A DNA stretch of 64,000 nucleotides from Buxus sempervirens (taxonomy: Eukaryota; Streptophyta; Magnoliopsida; Buxales; Buxaceae): positions 7,373,883-7,437,882 of the forward strand of contig OX387183.1 in assembly GCA_947561395.2 (NCBI GenBank). The letters are read 5' to 3'. Below the pieces are notes generated by a model. It saw nothing but the letters and a program-made list of their open reading frames with translations, was not told where the DNA came from and did not search any database. Below are positions 47,579 through 57,022 of the stretch, one piece after another; the stretch's first letter is position 1, and every line of letters starts with the position of its first letter. Both the position numbers and the translations under genes were made by a program.

Positions 47579-47738
47579 CATTTATAGCATCTTTTAACAT
47601 ATCCGGTAACTCAGACCGGATACAAAGGCTTTGGTAATATCCGGATAAGTATACCGGATACAAAGGATTCCATGAATATCCGGTATGACATACCGGATAC
47701 AAAGACCAAACAATGTATCCGGTATGTCAGACCGGATA
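47579..47738 (-). promoter_or_regulatory. Promoter of the DUF7745-like gene with dyad array 3
   Basis: Minus-strand TATAAATG occupies 47579-47586. Thirteen bases upstream (toward higher coordinates) begins an array of four TATCCGG-N9-CCGGATA units, starting at 47600, 47638, 47677 and 47716 (steps 38, 39, 39). All eight arms are perfect; spacers are taactcaga, ataagtata, tatgacata and tatgtcaga. The tight packing against the TATA makes these good candidates for operator or activator sites of the antisense gene. Confidence 0.8.
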
Positions 47739-47952
47739 CCGAGAAAAAATGCAAAAAAAGAGCTAAGGATGAAAAAATCCGAATTTTTTACCTGTTTTAC
47801 CTGCTTACAAGTCATAATTGCATAGAATTGAGAGCAAAAGATGTGCAAGACATGATAGAATGAATAAAAAGTTTTTTTCATATATATCTGGAAGTTTTTG
47901 TACAGGGATGATAAAAATACATGAAAATGAAAAAAATAATCCTAATCTACTC

Positions 47953-50646
47953 CTATGCAGGATCATCCCCGCGTCCTCGGCCGCGCCCACCTCTACGGCG
48001 TCTCCCCCAAAGTGCTCGGCCTCTAGAGTATGCAAGGATCCGCTCGGCTGCATGACGGGGGTGCCGACCTACCACCTGCTGAAGATGATACTCCAAGCAA
48101 TAATCCTCGAGATCTGGGGGAGGAGCAGGAGTAGAATCTGGGGAGGAAGCCTCGGGCTCAGCAGCAACCGGCCCAACTGGGCCCTCATCCAAAGCATCCT
48201 CTGCTCCCGCAGCTCCAGAAGGCCCAGCATCAGCAGCAGAGGGGCCAGGATCAGAAGTAGCTGAGTCCACAGAAAAGAGGAAATCAGAAGATTCAGATAT
48301 AAGGAAGAATAAAAGAAGAGAATAAAAAGAAGATCATACCAGGAATGTCTGCAGAAGGAGCAGGAGGATCCGGCTCGTCAGGATCAGCAGCTGGGACATC
48401 CTCGGGATCAGAGGCCCGAGCAGGAGATGGATCAGGAATCAGGAAATCATGCTCAAAGAAGGCATCCTGATCATGGACCGGGCCCTGCACAAGTCAAACA
48501 AGCATATCAGAATATCAGAAACAGGAAAATGAAAAAAAATATAAGAAGGCCAGGTACCTGTCTAGCCTGGAGCTCAGCAACCAAGGCCTCTAGCTCCCTA
48601 ATCCGGGCATCCCGCTGGGCCACGACCGCATCGTGCTCAGCGATCATATCATCGATCGCGGCCCGCTGACTCTCAAACCGGTCCCGGATGGTATTCAGCT
48701 CGTGTACCTGCCAACAAGAACAGAAGAAGGGTCAGAGATGCATAAGGAAAAAAAAAAAAAAAGAAAGAAGGATGAAAATATAAAGAGTGTAAGACTTACG
48801 GTGTCCTCATGGATCCGGATACGGATCCCGCCGATCTCAGTCACCCCGGCACGAGTGGGTCGATCCATCAAGCATCCAATAGACACCCTCTGGAACCACT
48901 CGTCGTAGTCTCCGGCTACTGTGAGCCCCTCTGCATCCAGAAAATGATCAAACTGATCCACGTCGAAGCCAGGAAGAAGTGTATCGGGACCCACAAGAGG
49001 AGGAGGGACGGGGATGCGAAGTGCGCTGGTGTGCTGGAAGTACAGGCGCTCCCCTAAGTACATCACCCTACCAAGCCTCCCGAGGAAGCACTGGTAGGGC
49101 TGACGTCGTCGATCTCTATCGAAGGCGTCCTGTACCGCCATCTCACGAGCCACTCCAACATCCAAGTCATCAAATCGGGACAGGAGGAGCTGCAAAAAAG
49201 GGGAAACTGTCAGGTACAGTCAAAATACAGGAAAGGAAATAAAAGAAAAGGAAAAGATAAAAGGCTTACATCAGATCGGCGGGCACGGTCTAAGTGCACC
49301 CGGGCAGTACGAGGCTGGCTCCTGTCGGCATCTCGAACCTGGGCCGACCATCGCAGGGCCACAGGAAAATCCGCAACCTCAGGAACCGGAGAGGGGCGGA
49401 AGAAGGTCATGTAGGTGTACATGAACACCTAACAAAGGAAAAATCAGTCAAGAAAAGATAAAGCCTAAGGACTTAAACCAGACAGATGAATGCAATACCT
49501 GTAGAATCTGCCAGAAGAACCTGCTGCTGACTCCATCACCTCTCGGAGATGATAAGCCCCGAACCGCTCGGCACAGCCCGGCCAAGATGGTCCCATAGAT
49601 GAGCCGACCCCATGCTAGCTGGCGGGTCTGATAGAAATCTCTCAAAGCGTCCAAAAAGAGCGGACTGACACCGGTAGTATCCTCCGGGAAGAAGCAGCTC
49701 CCCAACATCAGCAGGAATACATGTCGGAAGATCGGCGCAAAGGCTGCATCCTCCACAGAGACGGTCTCATGCCTCCTCTCAAAATGACGAGCCAGACTCT
49801 CCCGCAGCCAGCTAATGGAGAGCCGGCCACTCCGCCCATCCCAAGCAGTAGGAGGCAGGGCCTGATATCCCAAGAGAAGTCCCATATCCTCCGCAGAAGG
49901 CCGCTCCAAGACAATGGTCCGCCCCGTCAGAGGAATGCCCGTAATCATCACAAAATCGGAGGGGCGGATCCCCAGCTCCACATCCGGCAGATGGAATGAC
50001 TGAGTCTCTGAGAAATACCTCTCCATAATGGCAAAAATGAGTGGACGGTCGGCTCTGAATGATGGAATACTGAGGAAGTGATCCAGGTGGCACCTCCCAA
50101 ACTCCCGCCTGAGCGCTGGAGAAAGTGACTGTGCCAACTCACTGAATCTCCCCCAGCTGCCTCGCAGGTGAGAGGAGTGGTATGGAAGCGGCACGTCTGC
50201 CCTGATGCACATGGAGGGGTGGCTATCCAAGCCACGGAGGAGCTCTGTGTCATGCACAGAGGCCCTCAACTCCTCAGGAACTCCTGCAAGAGCTACAGCA
50301 ACCCCCTCCGGAGCCGTATCTCTGGCTCTGCCTCGGCCTCTACCACGGCCTCTCTCGCCCTCAGGGGCCTAATCCTGAACTCTGCCTCTGCCTCTGCCTC
50401 GACCCCGAGCCGGTGCAACCACGGGCTAAAATTCAAGAGAAAGAAGTGAAGATTTGTGTAGGAAGAAGAATAGAAGAAAGAAAAAAGAGAAAGGGCTTGA
50501 AAGTCTACCTCAGCAGAACTCTCTCGGGAGACATCTAGCGGCTCCGACAGAGTGGCGCAGGAACTCGCCTCTGTCCGAGCCCGCGAACTGGAGGGCTGAT
50601 CAGCTGGGTCAACCTCCTCTCTAACTCGGGAACGACTCCTAGCCAT
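47953..50646 (-). pseudogene. Antisense plant-mobile-domain gene of the Tat element (fossil)
   Basis: A multi-exon gene on the minus strand with about seven exons separated by short GT-AG introns that are pyrimidine-rich on the coding strand. The first exon opens MARSRSRVREE at 50646. The next has an RG-rich stretch and the core (49448-50269) with HLPDVELGIRPSDFVMITG, resembling the aminotransferase-like plant mobile domain (PMD). Further exons continue the domain (about 49210-49430 and 48800-49190), then give a coiled coil (about 48570-48710) and an acidic Pro/Asp-rich tail, and end in GRRRRGGRGRGRG before the stop at 47953. PMD proteins occur in plant transposons and in MAIL1/MAIN-type host proteins that act in silencing. 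A coiled coil plus basic RG tail would suit nucleic-acid binding, but that is inference. It has about one coding break. Confidence 0.72.
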
Positions 50647-51822
50647 CTACACAGGGAAGTGTTTTTATCAGAAATTTATCTTACTTTTGTCTAGGTTCAC
50701 AAGATTTTTTTTTATCATGAATCATGTCTTGTGGGAATTTTACCTCATTTGTGCTATCTACAAAGTTTTGAAGTGAGGGATATTTCTGTCTCTACTAAAC
50801 CTAAAAGATTACTACACTACTTAACAGTTCCTGACATGTGGTGATTTCAGGAAAATGGAGGCAGAAGTAGTGATATCCACATTTGCAAGACATGTTGGGA
50901 AGTCTTTTCAAAAGGGGGGTACTAAATTGAAAACAAGCAGTCCATCAGAAACTTTCACTTCCGGCCATTCAAGAACAAAGAGAAAATGTGGGAGGTTACT
51001 ACCGACAGGAGATCGAAATTCAAGCCAAGAAAAATGCAGCATCAGAAAAAATAGCAGCATGCCATCAACCGGAATTACGGGAAATTGGATCAAGGCTACT
51101 GGCAGGCAATCTATAGTCAGATCATAGGAATGGGCAGAATCAGGTTGGAAGTCAAAGCCAAGGGTAATAGCATAAAAATAACCCATTCGGTCAGAATTCC
51201 TCATCAGCAATAATTCCAATCCATGCAAGTGACAATCATCACAAAAATCAAAGCATAGCAATTCAGGAAAAATAAATCAGGGTTGGGCAATTGCAACATC
51301 AAACTCAAATTTTGCAGAAATGAGGCAAGCATTCCATTCAATGTCTATTTCGGCACAAACAGTGGAGGAATTAGCAAGGTTTGCAAAAATCCAGTCCAAC
51401 CAACAATCATGATAGAATATGGCCATTCGATAGGAAGCTACAAAAAAAATTTTTGCTGTTTGGGGCCGAGTAAGGCACTCACCTGTTGAATGAGGAAGCA
51501 AACACCTAATTGCAAGCGGGTAAATCGGAGTTGTGGAAAATCAGTCGTGCAAGTTCGGAGGAAATCACCGGAGACCTTTGCCCCAATGCCAAGGTGAAGA
51601 ATCACCGGAAATCAGGAAGGAAACCGAGCTAGGGCTCGTAATGGACGATCACCGAAGTCGCCGGAGGTGCAGACTCTCGCCGGCAGCAATAGGAGTCGCC
51701 GGAGTTGTTGGGAATCGCCGGAGAAGTAGGACGAGTCGTCGGGTGAAGAAGAAGAAGGAGAGGACCGGTCTGAGTAATCGGAGCAAGAAGAAAAGAAGAG
51801 GAAAAGTCGCGGTCGCGCGCGA
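50647..51822 (-). other. Probable 5' leader of the antisense PMD gene
   Basis: Between the gene's ATG (50646) and its TATA (51823-51828) lies about 1.2 kb. The TATA-proximal 300 bp is c/t-rich on the minus strand with repeated ctccggcga phrases, like many dicot 5' UTRs. Possible donor sites follow near 51490, so a spliced leader is plausible. Open frames here (for example 51612-51890) are low-complexity Ser/Arg-rich and probably not coding. Confidence 0.5.
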
Positions 51823-51900
51823 CTTATAAAACCTGCGGGATCCGGATACTCAGGCCGGATACCCGCAGACCCTTTATTATCCGGATACACTTACCGGATA
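51823..51900 (-). promoter_or_regulatory. Promoter of the antisense PMD gene with dyad array 4
   Basis: TATAAG on the minus strand occupies 51823-51828. Ten bases upstream begin two dyad units, starting at 51839 (GATCCGG-N9-CCGGATA) and 51878 (TATCCGG-N9-CCGGATA), 39 bp apart. This repeats the array-TATA arrangement of the DUF7745-like gene with a nearly equal gap (10 versus 13 bp). Confidence 0.75.
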
Positions 51901-52479
51901 CCAAAGAAAAAAAGAAAAAAATAGAAAAAAGCAGAAAAAAATAGAAAAAATAGAGAAAAAAAAAACAGGGAAAAAATAGAAAAAAAGAAGAAAAGAAAAA
52001 AGAGAAAAAAGGAAAAAAAAAAGAGAAAAGAAAAAAAAAGAAGAAGAAAAGAAAAAAAAAAAAAAAGCAAACTTGTGCTATAATTCTTACTATTTTCTCA
52101 AAAATCCTATTTTTGTCTTGAAATCCACCTCACAGCCACGAGAGCTCTGTGGAATTGGGGACAACTTTGGGAAATGTGCCTGGTCAAAAGGATGATATCC
52201 ACTCAATTTTCAACTTGGTTTGATAAAAAATCAGTTTTTCAAAAAAAATCCTATTTTTGGGCTTAAACTCCACTTCACAGCCACAAAGGGCTCGTTGGAA
52301 TTTAAGAACTCTTGGAGAGATGCCCCCTTAAAGTGAGGGCTTTTTGGCAAATCTCCACTCAAAGATGGTTTTCTACAGAAATTGAATTAAACCGAGCAAA
52401 TCATGCTCAAGGGAATGCAATTTGGGTTTGTCTACTCTTTGCAGCTCACTGCTTCGCAGCTCCCGCAAAGAGGGGCAGT
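51901..52479 (+). other. A/G-rich tract and polypurine tract before the 3' LTR
   Basis: 51901-52070 is almost pure A/G. Two related segments about 130 bp apart (ccacctcacagccacgagag near 52125 and a variant near 52270) form a short direct repeat. The polypurine tract aaagagggg (52467-52475) stands just before the 3' LTR and would prime plus-strand synthesis. Confidence 0.65.
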
Positions 52480-54755
52480 TGTAGACACCCCAAATTGCAC
52501 AAACAATCATCAAAAATCATTATCTCCTGGAAAGCCAGCACAGAATTTGAAGAAAATAAATTTTTGCCAGTATCCGGATACTCAATCCGGATACAAGTGC
52601 TCCTCCCCGTATCCGGATACTCATACCGGATACGTGTGGGCCTTAGCGTATCCGGTACCATGTACCGGATACCTTAAGGCCCTTTGTTATCCGGTCTGAT
52701 ATACCGGATACCGTAAGTTTGCTCAAAATTAGGGTTTTCCGAGAGCTTTTCACTTTTACCATCATGTCCCTCATTAAATGAGGGGAAATCGCGGAAATAA
52801 CCTTAGGGTTTAGGTTGGAGGGGTTCTAGACATTAAGTTGTGTCTACCAATGACCTTAGCCCTTGCCTATAAATAGGAGCCTCCTCCTTGAGCAAATGGC
52901 ACACAACTCTTGTTTTAAATTCTCGCAAAGAAGAACTCCAAGAGAAGAAGAAAACCGCTGTGGAATCGCCTCCAGCACTCAGGTAAGCCTCAACTTTTCT
53001 TTTTATTTTTTGTCTTTACATTCCTAGATCTAGATCTCTTCTTCTACCTTTCTGTAGTGTAAAGCCTTGATTGTATGTGCGGAAATCCTTCCCCGGCTCA
53101 AAGTATCTCAAGACTCCCCTAGCCGTAAAACGTGAAGGCGGATCTAGGAGAAACGAGACTGGGGATTGACCCTAGTGCTAGAACCTATGTAGCATAAGGC
53201 CTTTTTGATTGATTGTAAACCGTTCCATATTCAAAGTACCCTTGATTATCTTAAAGAGAACAGAGGGAAACGATAATGGAACGGAACCCTAGGCTATGCT
53301 AGAACCTATTTTGTTGAATCTATATGCATGTGTATGGATCTTGCTTGGTTTTTCACTTTTGCACACATATTACACCTTTTTGGTGAATAGGCTCATATTT
53401 GGGGTTTATTGCATTTATTGTGATAAATCTCAAATAAATGGCCTAAATCAATTCTGGAGTGTTTTTAAATGTTTTTCAAAGGTTTTGGATTCATATCACA
53501 CGAATCTCACACACTTTGTCAATTTTCGGATTTGATTTTCTTCAAAAGTGGCTTAGCTTGACAGCACCTATACCCCTACTTCGGACGTCCGTAACTTCAT
53601 CATCCGGATGAATTTTGGGGCGATTCTAGAACCATGGAAAAGGTGAGGCTGTCTAGTTTATGTCCACCAAATTTCATGAATTTCTATCCAGCCGATTTTT
53701 GACACCTCTCTGTCGAAGTTAAGTGGGCAGTTCAGGTCCAAGTACAGAACTTGTCACTTCGACGGACCGCCATGTGTTCGTTTTAAGTCCGATTCGAGTG
53801 ATTTTTGTTTCTGAGTACTCCTTTATGAGTCTATTTTCAAATCCAGTTGGTTTCATAATTTTTGGATCCCATTTGAATTATTGGTAGCCGATTTACTCAG
53901 AACTGCTCATTTGCACTTTTTTGGGTATATCTGTGATCTTCGGGGCCTGTTCGGGAGACCACCCAAGGCACACCCGAAGGGATTTTTGTATGAGGCTAGT
54001 TTCTGTTGAAAGATGGCCATACAGACTTCAATCACACCAAATTTCACGGATTTCTATGTAGTGGATTTTTCTAGACAATTTTCCAAAGTTGCCCACTTAC
54101 CACTTTTAAAAATCCCCAACAGCAACTTCAAAGGAGCATAACTCCTAGATTTTTCATCGGAATGAAGTGAAATTTTGCATGAGACTCTTGTTTACCCTAA
54201 TCTTTCAAATGGATTTGGTTTGGGTCAATTTAGAATTGGATTTGAATGATTTCAAGGCAAATGGTATACTTTTTACCAAATTTTCCGAATTTGATTTAAC
54301 TTGGTTTTGAGCAATTTGTGCTTTGATTTCCATCTTTTGAGATATTCCAGAAATGATATTGACATAAGAGAGGATCTAAAATCCATTTAGATCTTCATGT
54401 GAAAATATCATACATTAATCCTTTTTCAAGGTTTTCTATGATTTTTAGCAAGCTTTCTTACTTTATTTTTTTGCATGAACATACACTTGGCAACCACTTC
54501 GTGTGGATGAATGGGGGTGCCTAACACCTTCCCCCGTTCATAATCTAATCCCCTTACCCATATCTGGATTTGATTTTCAAGTAGGATTATTTTTATCCTA
54601 GAATGTTTCTTTTGGCTATTTTTGCCTACTTTTGAACTTTTGGTGTCCATTCTCACCCCAAAATCATGAATGGTGGCGACTCTCCCAATTTTTGCGTTGA
54701 GCCCGTGTGTTGACGGAGGGACGATCACTCCGGTGATTTTTTCCCATGTCTCACA
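52480..54755 (+). repeat. Tat element 3' LTR, with dyad array 5
   Basis: 2,276 bp, the same length as the 5' LTR, with about seven substitutions noticed by eye. The dyad units start at 52571, 52610, 52649 and 52688, all four with unchanged arms. TATAAATA lies at 52868-52875. CGTTC (54756-54760) follows, matching 31970-31974. Confidence 0.94.
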
Positions 54756-54760
54756 CGTTC

Positions 54761-55387
54761 GCCCCGTGTTCGCCGAACGTTCGAACGTTCAATTAAAAAC
54801 CTGTTTTTTTTTAAAGGTCGCGTGCGACAAAACCTAGGGTTTTCTGTTCTTAAAGTTCGTCATTCGAACGTCTGGCGATTTTAGGGCTTCCGATTTTCAG
54901 TGACATTTCTCTTCGATTCGTGCTTTCCAATCGTGATCCAAGGTAAGTTTATTTGTTGTCGTTCATTCTTTTCAGTTTTCTCTCACTATTCATCTTCGTC
55001 TAGGGTTTTCTAGGGTTTTTCAACTTACGTCTTTGATTTCTTCGTGATTTATGGTTTATCGTTGTTCAAATCAGTTTTAAAAGGTTGTATTCATGTTTTG
55101 TTGTTGATTTCGAGTCCTTATTTAGCTTGGTTTGTTGAAGTTGATGATTTCAGTCAAAATCCCCAAATCTGGGTTCGATTCTTCAACGTTCGCCAAACGG
55201 TCGAACGTTGCTCGACTGTTCTCTGTTTTTCTGTGGTTTGATCAACCGTATTTGTTTCATGCATTTTTTTTCTTAGCATGTAATTTCTTTAGTGCATCTT
55301 GTCTCCAGTTCTTGTCTAACATGTGCTTCATGTATTGTGTTTGTTTTATTTTTTTTATTTTTCCTTCTTGATTCTATTCCTTCTTAG
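54761..55387 (+). other. SIRE region between the Tat element and the 3' ORF
   Basis: Continues the copia element. The first 35 bp carry a phased motif cluster like that of its LTR (from the CGTTC duplication: cgttcgccccgtgttcgccg and aacgttcgaacgttc). A leader-like c/t-rich region follows, with aggtaag near 54940 that could be a splice donor and T-rich sequence up to the ORF, so the downstream ORF may be expressed from a spliced transcript. No other coding sequence is seen. Confidence 0.5.
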
Positions 55388-56539
55388 ATGCCTAGGAAGA
55401 AATCTCTGGGTACCAAAACTTCAAATAAGAAACCTAGGTATGATGAGTCCCTTTTTGTTGATAAAAGGGCTGCAAAAAATTTTGAGGAATTTTTTTGTGA
55501 GAGATCGGTTATCATAGAGAGAGAAGTGAAGTTTGCCACCCTTCCTGATGAGGTCTCAGATTGTTTTCAAGATAGGGGTTGGGATCCCATGTTTGGGAAT
55601 TTTGTTCTTCCTTCTGTCGAGTTGATTAGAGAGTTTTTCGCCAACATCCATGATATTGATCTGGAAAATTCTGAATTCTCTACCTTTCTTCGTGGCACTC
55701 CTTTTCGGGTTGGACCCTCGGTGATTGCCTCAGTGTTTGGGCTTCCTAGGGTTACGGATCCTCAGTTTCCTTATCCTCCCCCCACTCCGGATTTTCAAAA
55801 TGAAGTGGTTGATACCTTGTTCCATAATGGTAGGGGGAATTGGGTGTATAGGGGTGGTGCTTTACAGGTAAAGTTTTTTACGGCCGAAACCATTGTTATC
55901 TTTCGTATTCAAAGCCATAACCTGTTTCCTGTTGCTCACAAGTCTTCTGTCCCGTTTGATAAATGCCTGTTTTTGTATGCCTTGAAAAAACATCATACCA
56001 TTGATTTACCCTCTGTCATTTGCTCAAAAATCCTGGATGTTTTCTTTAACTCCAAGAAGACCTATGGTCTTCCTTACGGGTGCTTGATTGCCCGTTTGGT
56101 TTGTGCCTTGAATATTCCTTTTCCTTCTTTAGAGTTGTGTAAAGCTTCTAATCCTATTTCTGAATCAACTCTTAAGCAAAGCCGGGCTCATCTTTCTTCC
56201 ACCCGGGCTCCTGCTCCTGATGATCCCCCCTGAGGCTCAGCCTCCTTCTTCCTTGCATGAGGAAATTGTGTCTCTCCGAGAACAAAACTCCGAGATTCTT
56301 TCTTATTTGCAGAGGCATCATAAGGACGTGGTTCTTCGGTTTGAGCGTCTTGAGCTTAAGCAATCTTCATTGCAAACTTCGTTTGGCAAGCTCGAATCTG
56401 CTCTTGAAGGGTATTTTCGTCAAGAGGATGCGGAGGAAGAAGAGGATGATGAAGCTCCTGCTCCTGCTCCTGCGGCTCCGGGTTCGAGTGGAGGTGGTGG
56501 CAGTGGAGTGGATGATGGTGCTGGGCCATCACATTCTTA
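55388..56539 (+). pseudogene. SIRE envelope-position ORF, plant transposon-protein-like (fossil)
   Basis: Lies between pol and the 3' LTR, where SIRE-type elements carry a so-called envelope-like ORF. It opens with a basic segment, MPRKKSLGTKTSNKKPR. A domain with ELIREFFANIHDID, LRGTPFRVGPSVIASVFGLP and IARLVCALNIPFP resembles the putative plant transposon protein family (PF20167-like) rather than a viral glycoprotein. No signal peptide or transmembrane helix stands out. The end holds a coiled coil, an acidic run and a Gly/Ser/Asp tail. The family's role is unknown. It has about one break. Confidence 0.7.
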
Positions 56540-57020
56540 GTGTGCTCCCTTTGTTTTCCGGTGACAAAAAGGGGGAGTAGTGTAGTAGTCAAGTCTGTAT
56601 TTTTTTGTGGTTGTATAAACTTGGAGTGGATGATGGTTGTATTTTCTGTGGAAGTTTATATGTTTATGTGTTGGTTATCATGAATTTATGTTGATGTATT
56701 TTGTGTTGAATATTATGGTTAATTGCTCAAGAATGTCCAAATGTACATTGCTCAAAGAAACTGAATGAGAAATTTATTTTGTTTGTGAAAATTTTGAGCT
56801 CATTAAATTTCTTATTAGTTGTTCTATTATCCTTGCTTTTCACTTGGTAGTTTCAATTTTTGATGTTTCAGGTACAGGTGATTATTTTTGGGGTTAATAG
56901 ATTTAGGGGGAGGTCATGTCAATTTTTTTTGTTTTTGTACTTGTTCAAATTGTTGCTTGGTGGTTCACAACAATTAGAATAAGCCTTGTTTGTTTTGTCA
57001 CGGAATAGCCAAAGGGGGAG
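56540..57020 (+). other. SIRE 3' untranslated region and polypurine tract
   Basis: T-rich non-coding DNA with two polypurine-like tracts: aaaaagggggagtag near 56566-56580, and the terminal aaagggggag (57011-57020) two bases before the 3' LTR, which is the likely primer for plus-strand synthesis. Confidence 0.75.
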
Positions 57021-57022
57021 TT

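Larger units (their letters stand above)
31975..54755 (+). mobile_element. Tat/Ogre-type Ty3/gypsy element with antisense genes, nested in SIRE
   Basis: A 22,781-bp element with equal-length LTRs (2,276 bp each), a tRNA-Arg-type primer site, gag-protease, G-patch, reverse transcriptase, RNase H, a second (archaeal-type) RNase H and integrase. The second RNase H and this primer site are marks of the Tat/Ogre lineage. A perfect target duplication CGTTC lies at 31970-31974 and 54756-54760. Unlike a minimal element it also has two antisense intron-bearing genes between integrase and the 3' LTR, and arrays of a 23-bp dyad motif. The LTRs differ at about seven sites by eye (about 0.3 percent). At 1.3e-8 substitutions per site per year that is roughly 0.1 million years; the rate here is unknown. 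It is nearly whole, with about two frame changes across gag-pol (some may be natural to the group) and about one break in each antisense gene. Confidence 0.95.

Noticed and set aside
55388-56539. A true viral envelope gene in the SIRE element
   Set aside because: No signal peptide or transmembrane helix stands out, and the sequence resembles a plant transposon-associated family; the name envelope-like reflects position only.
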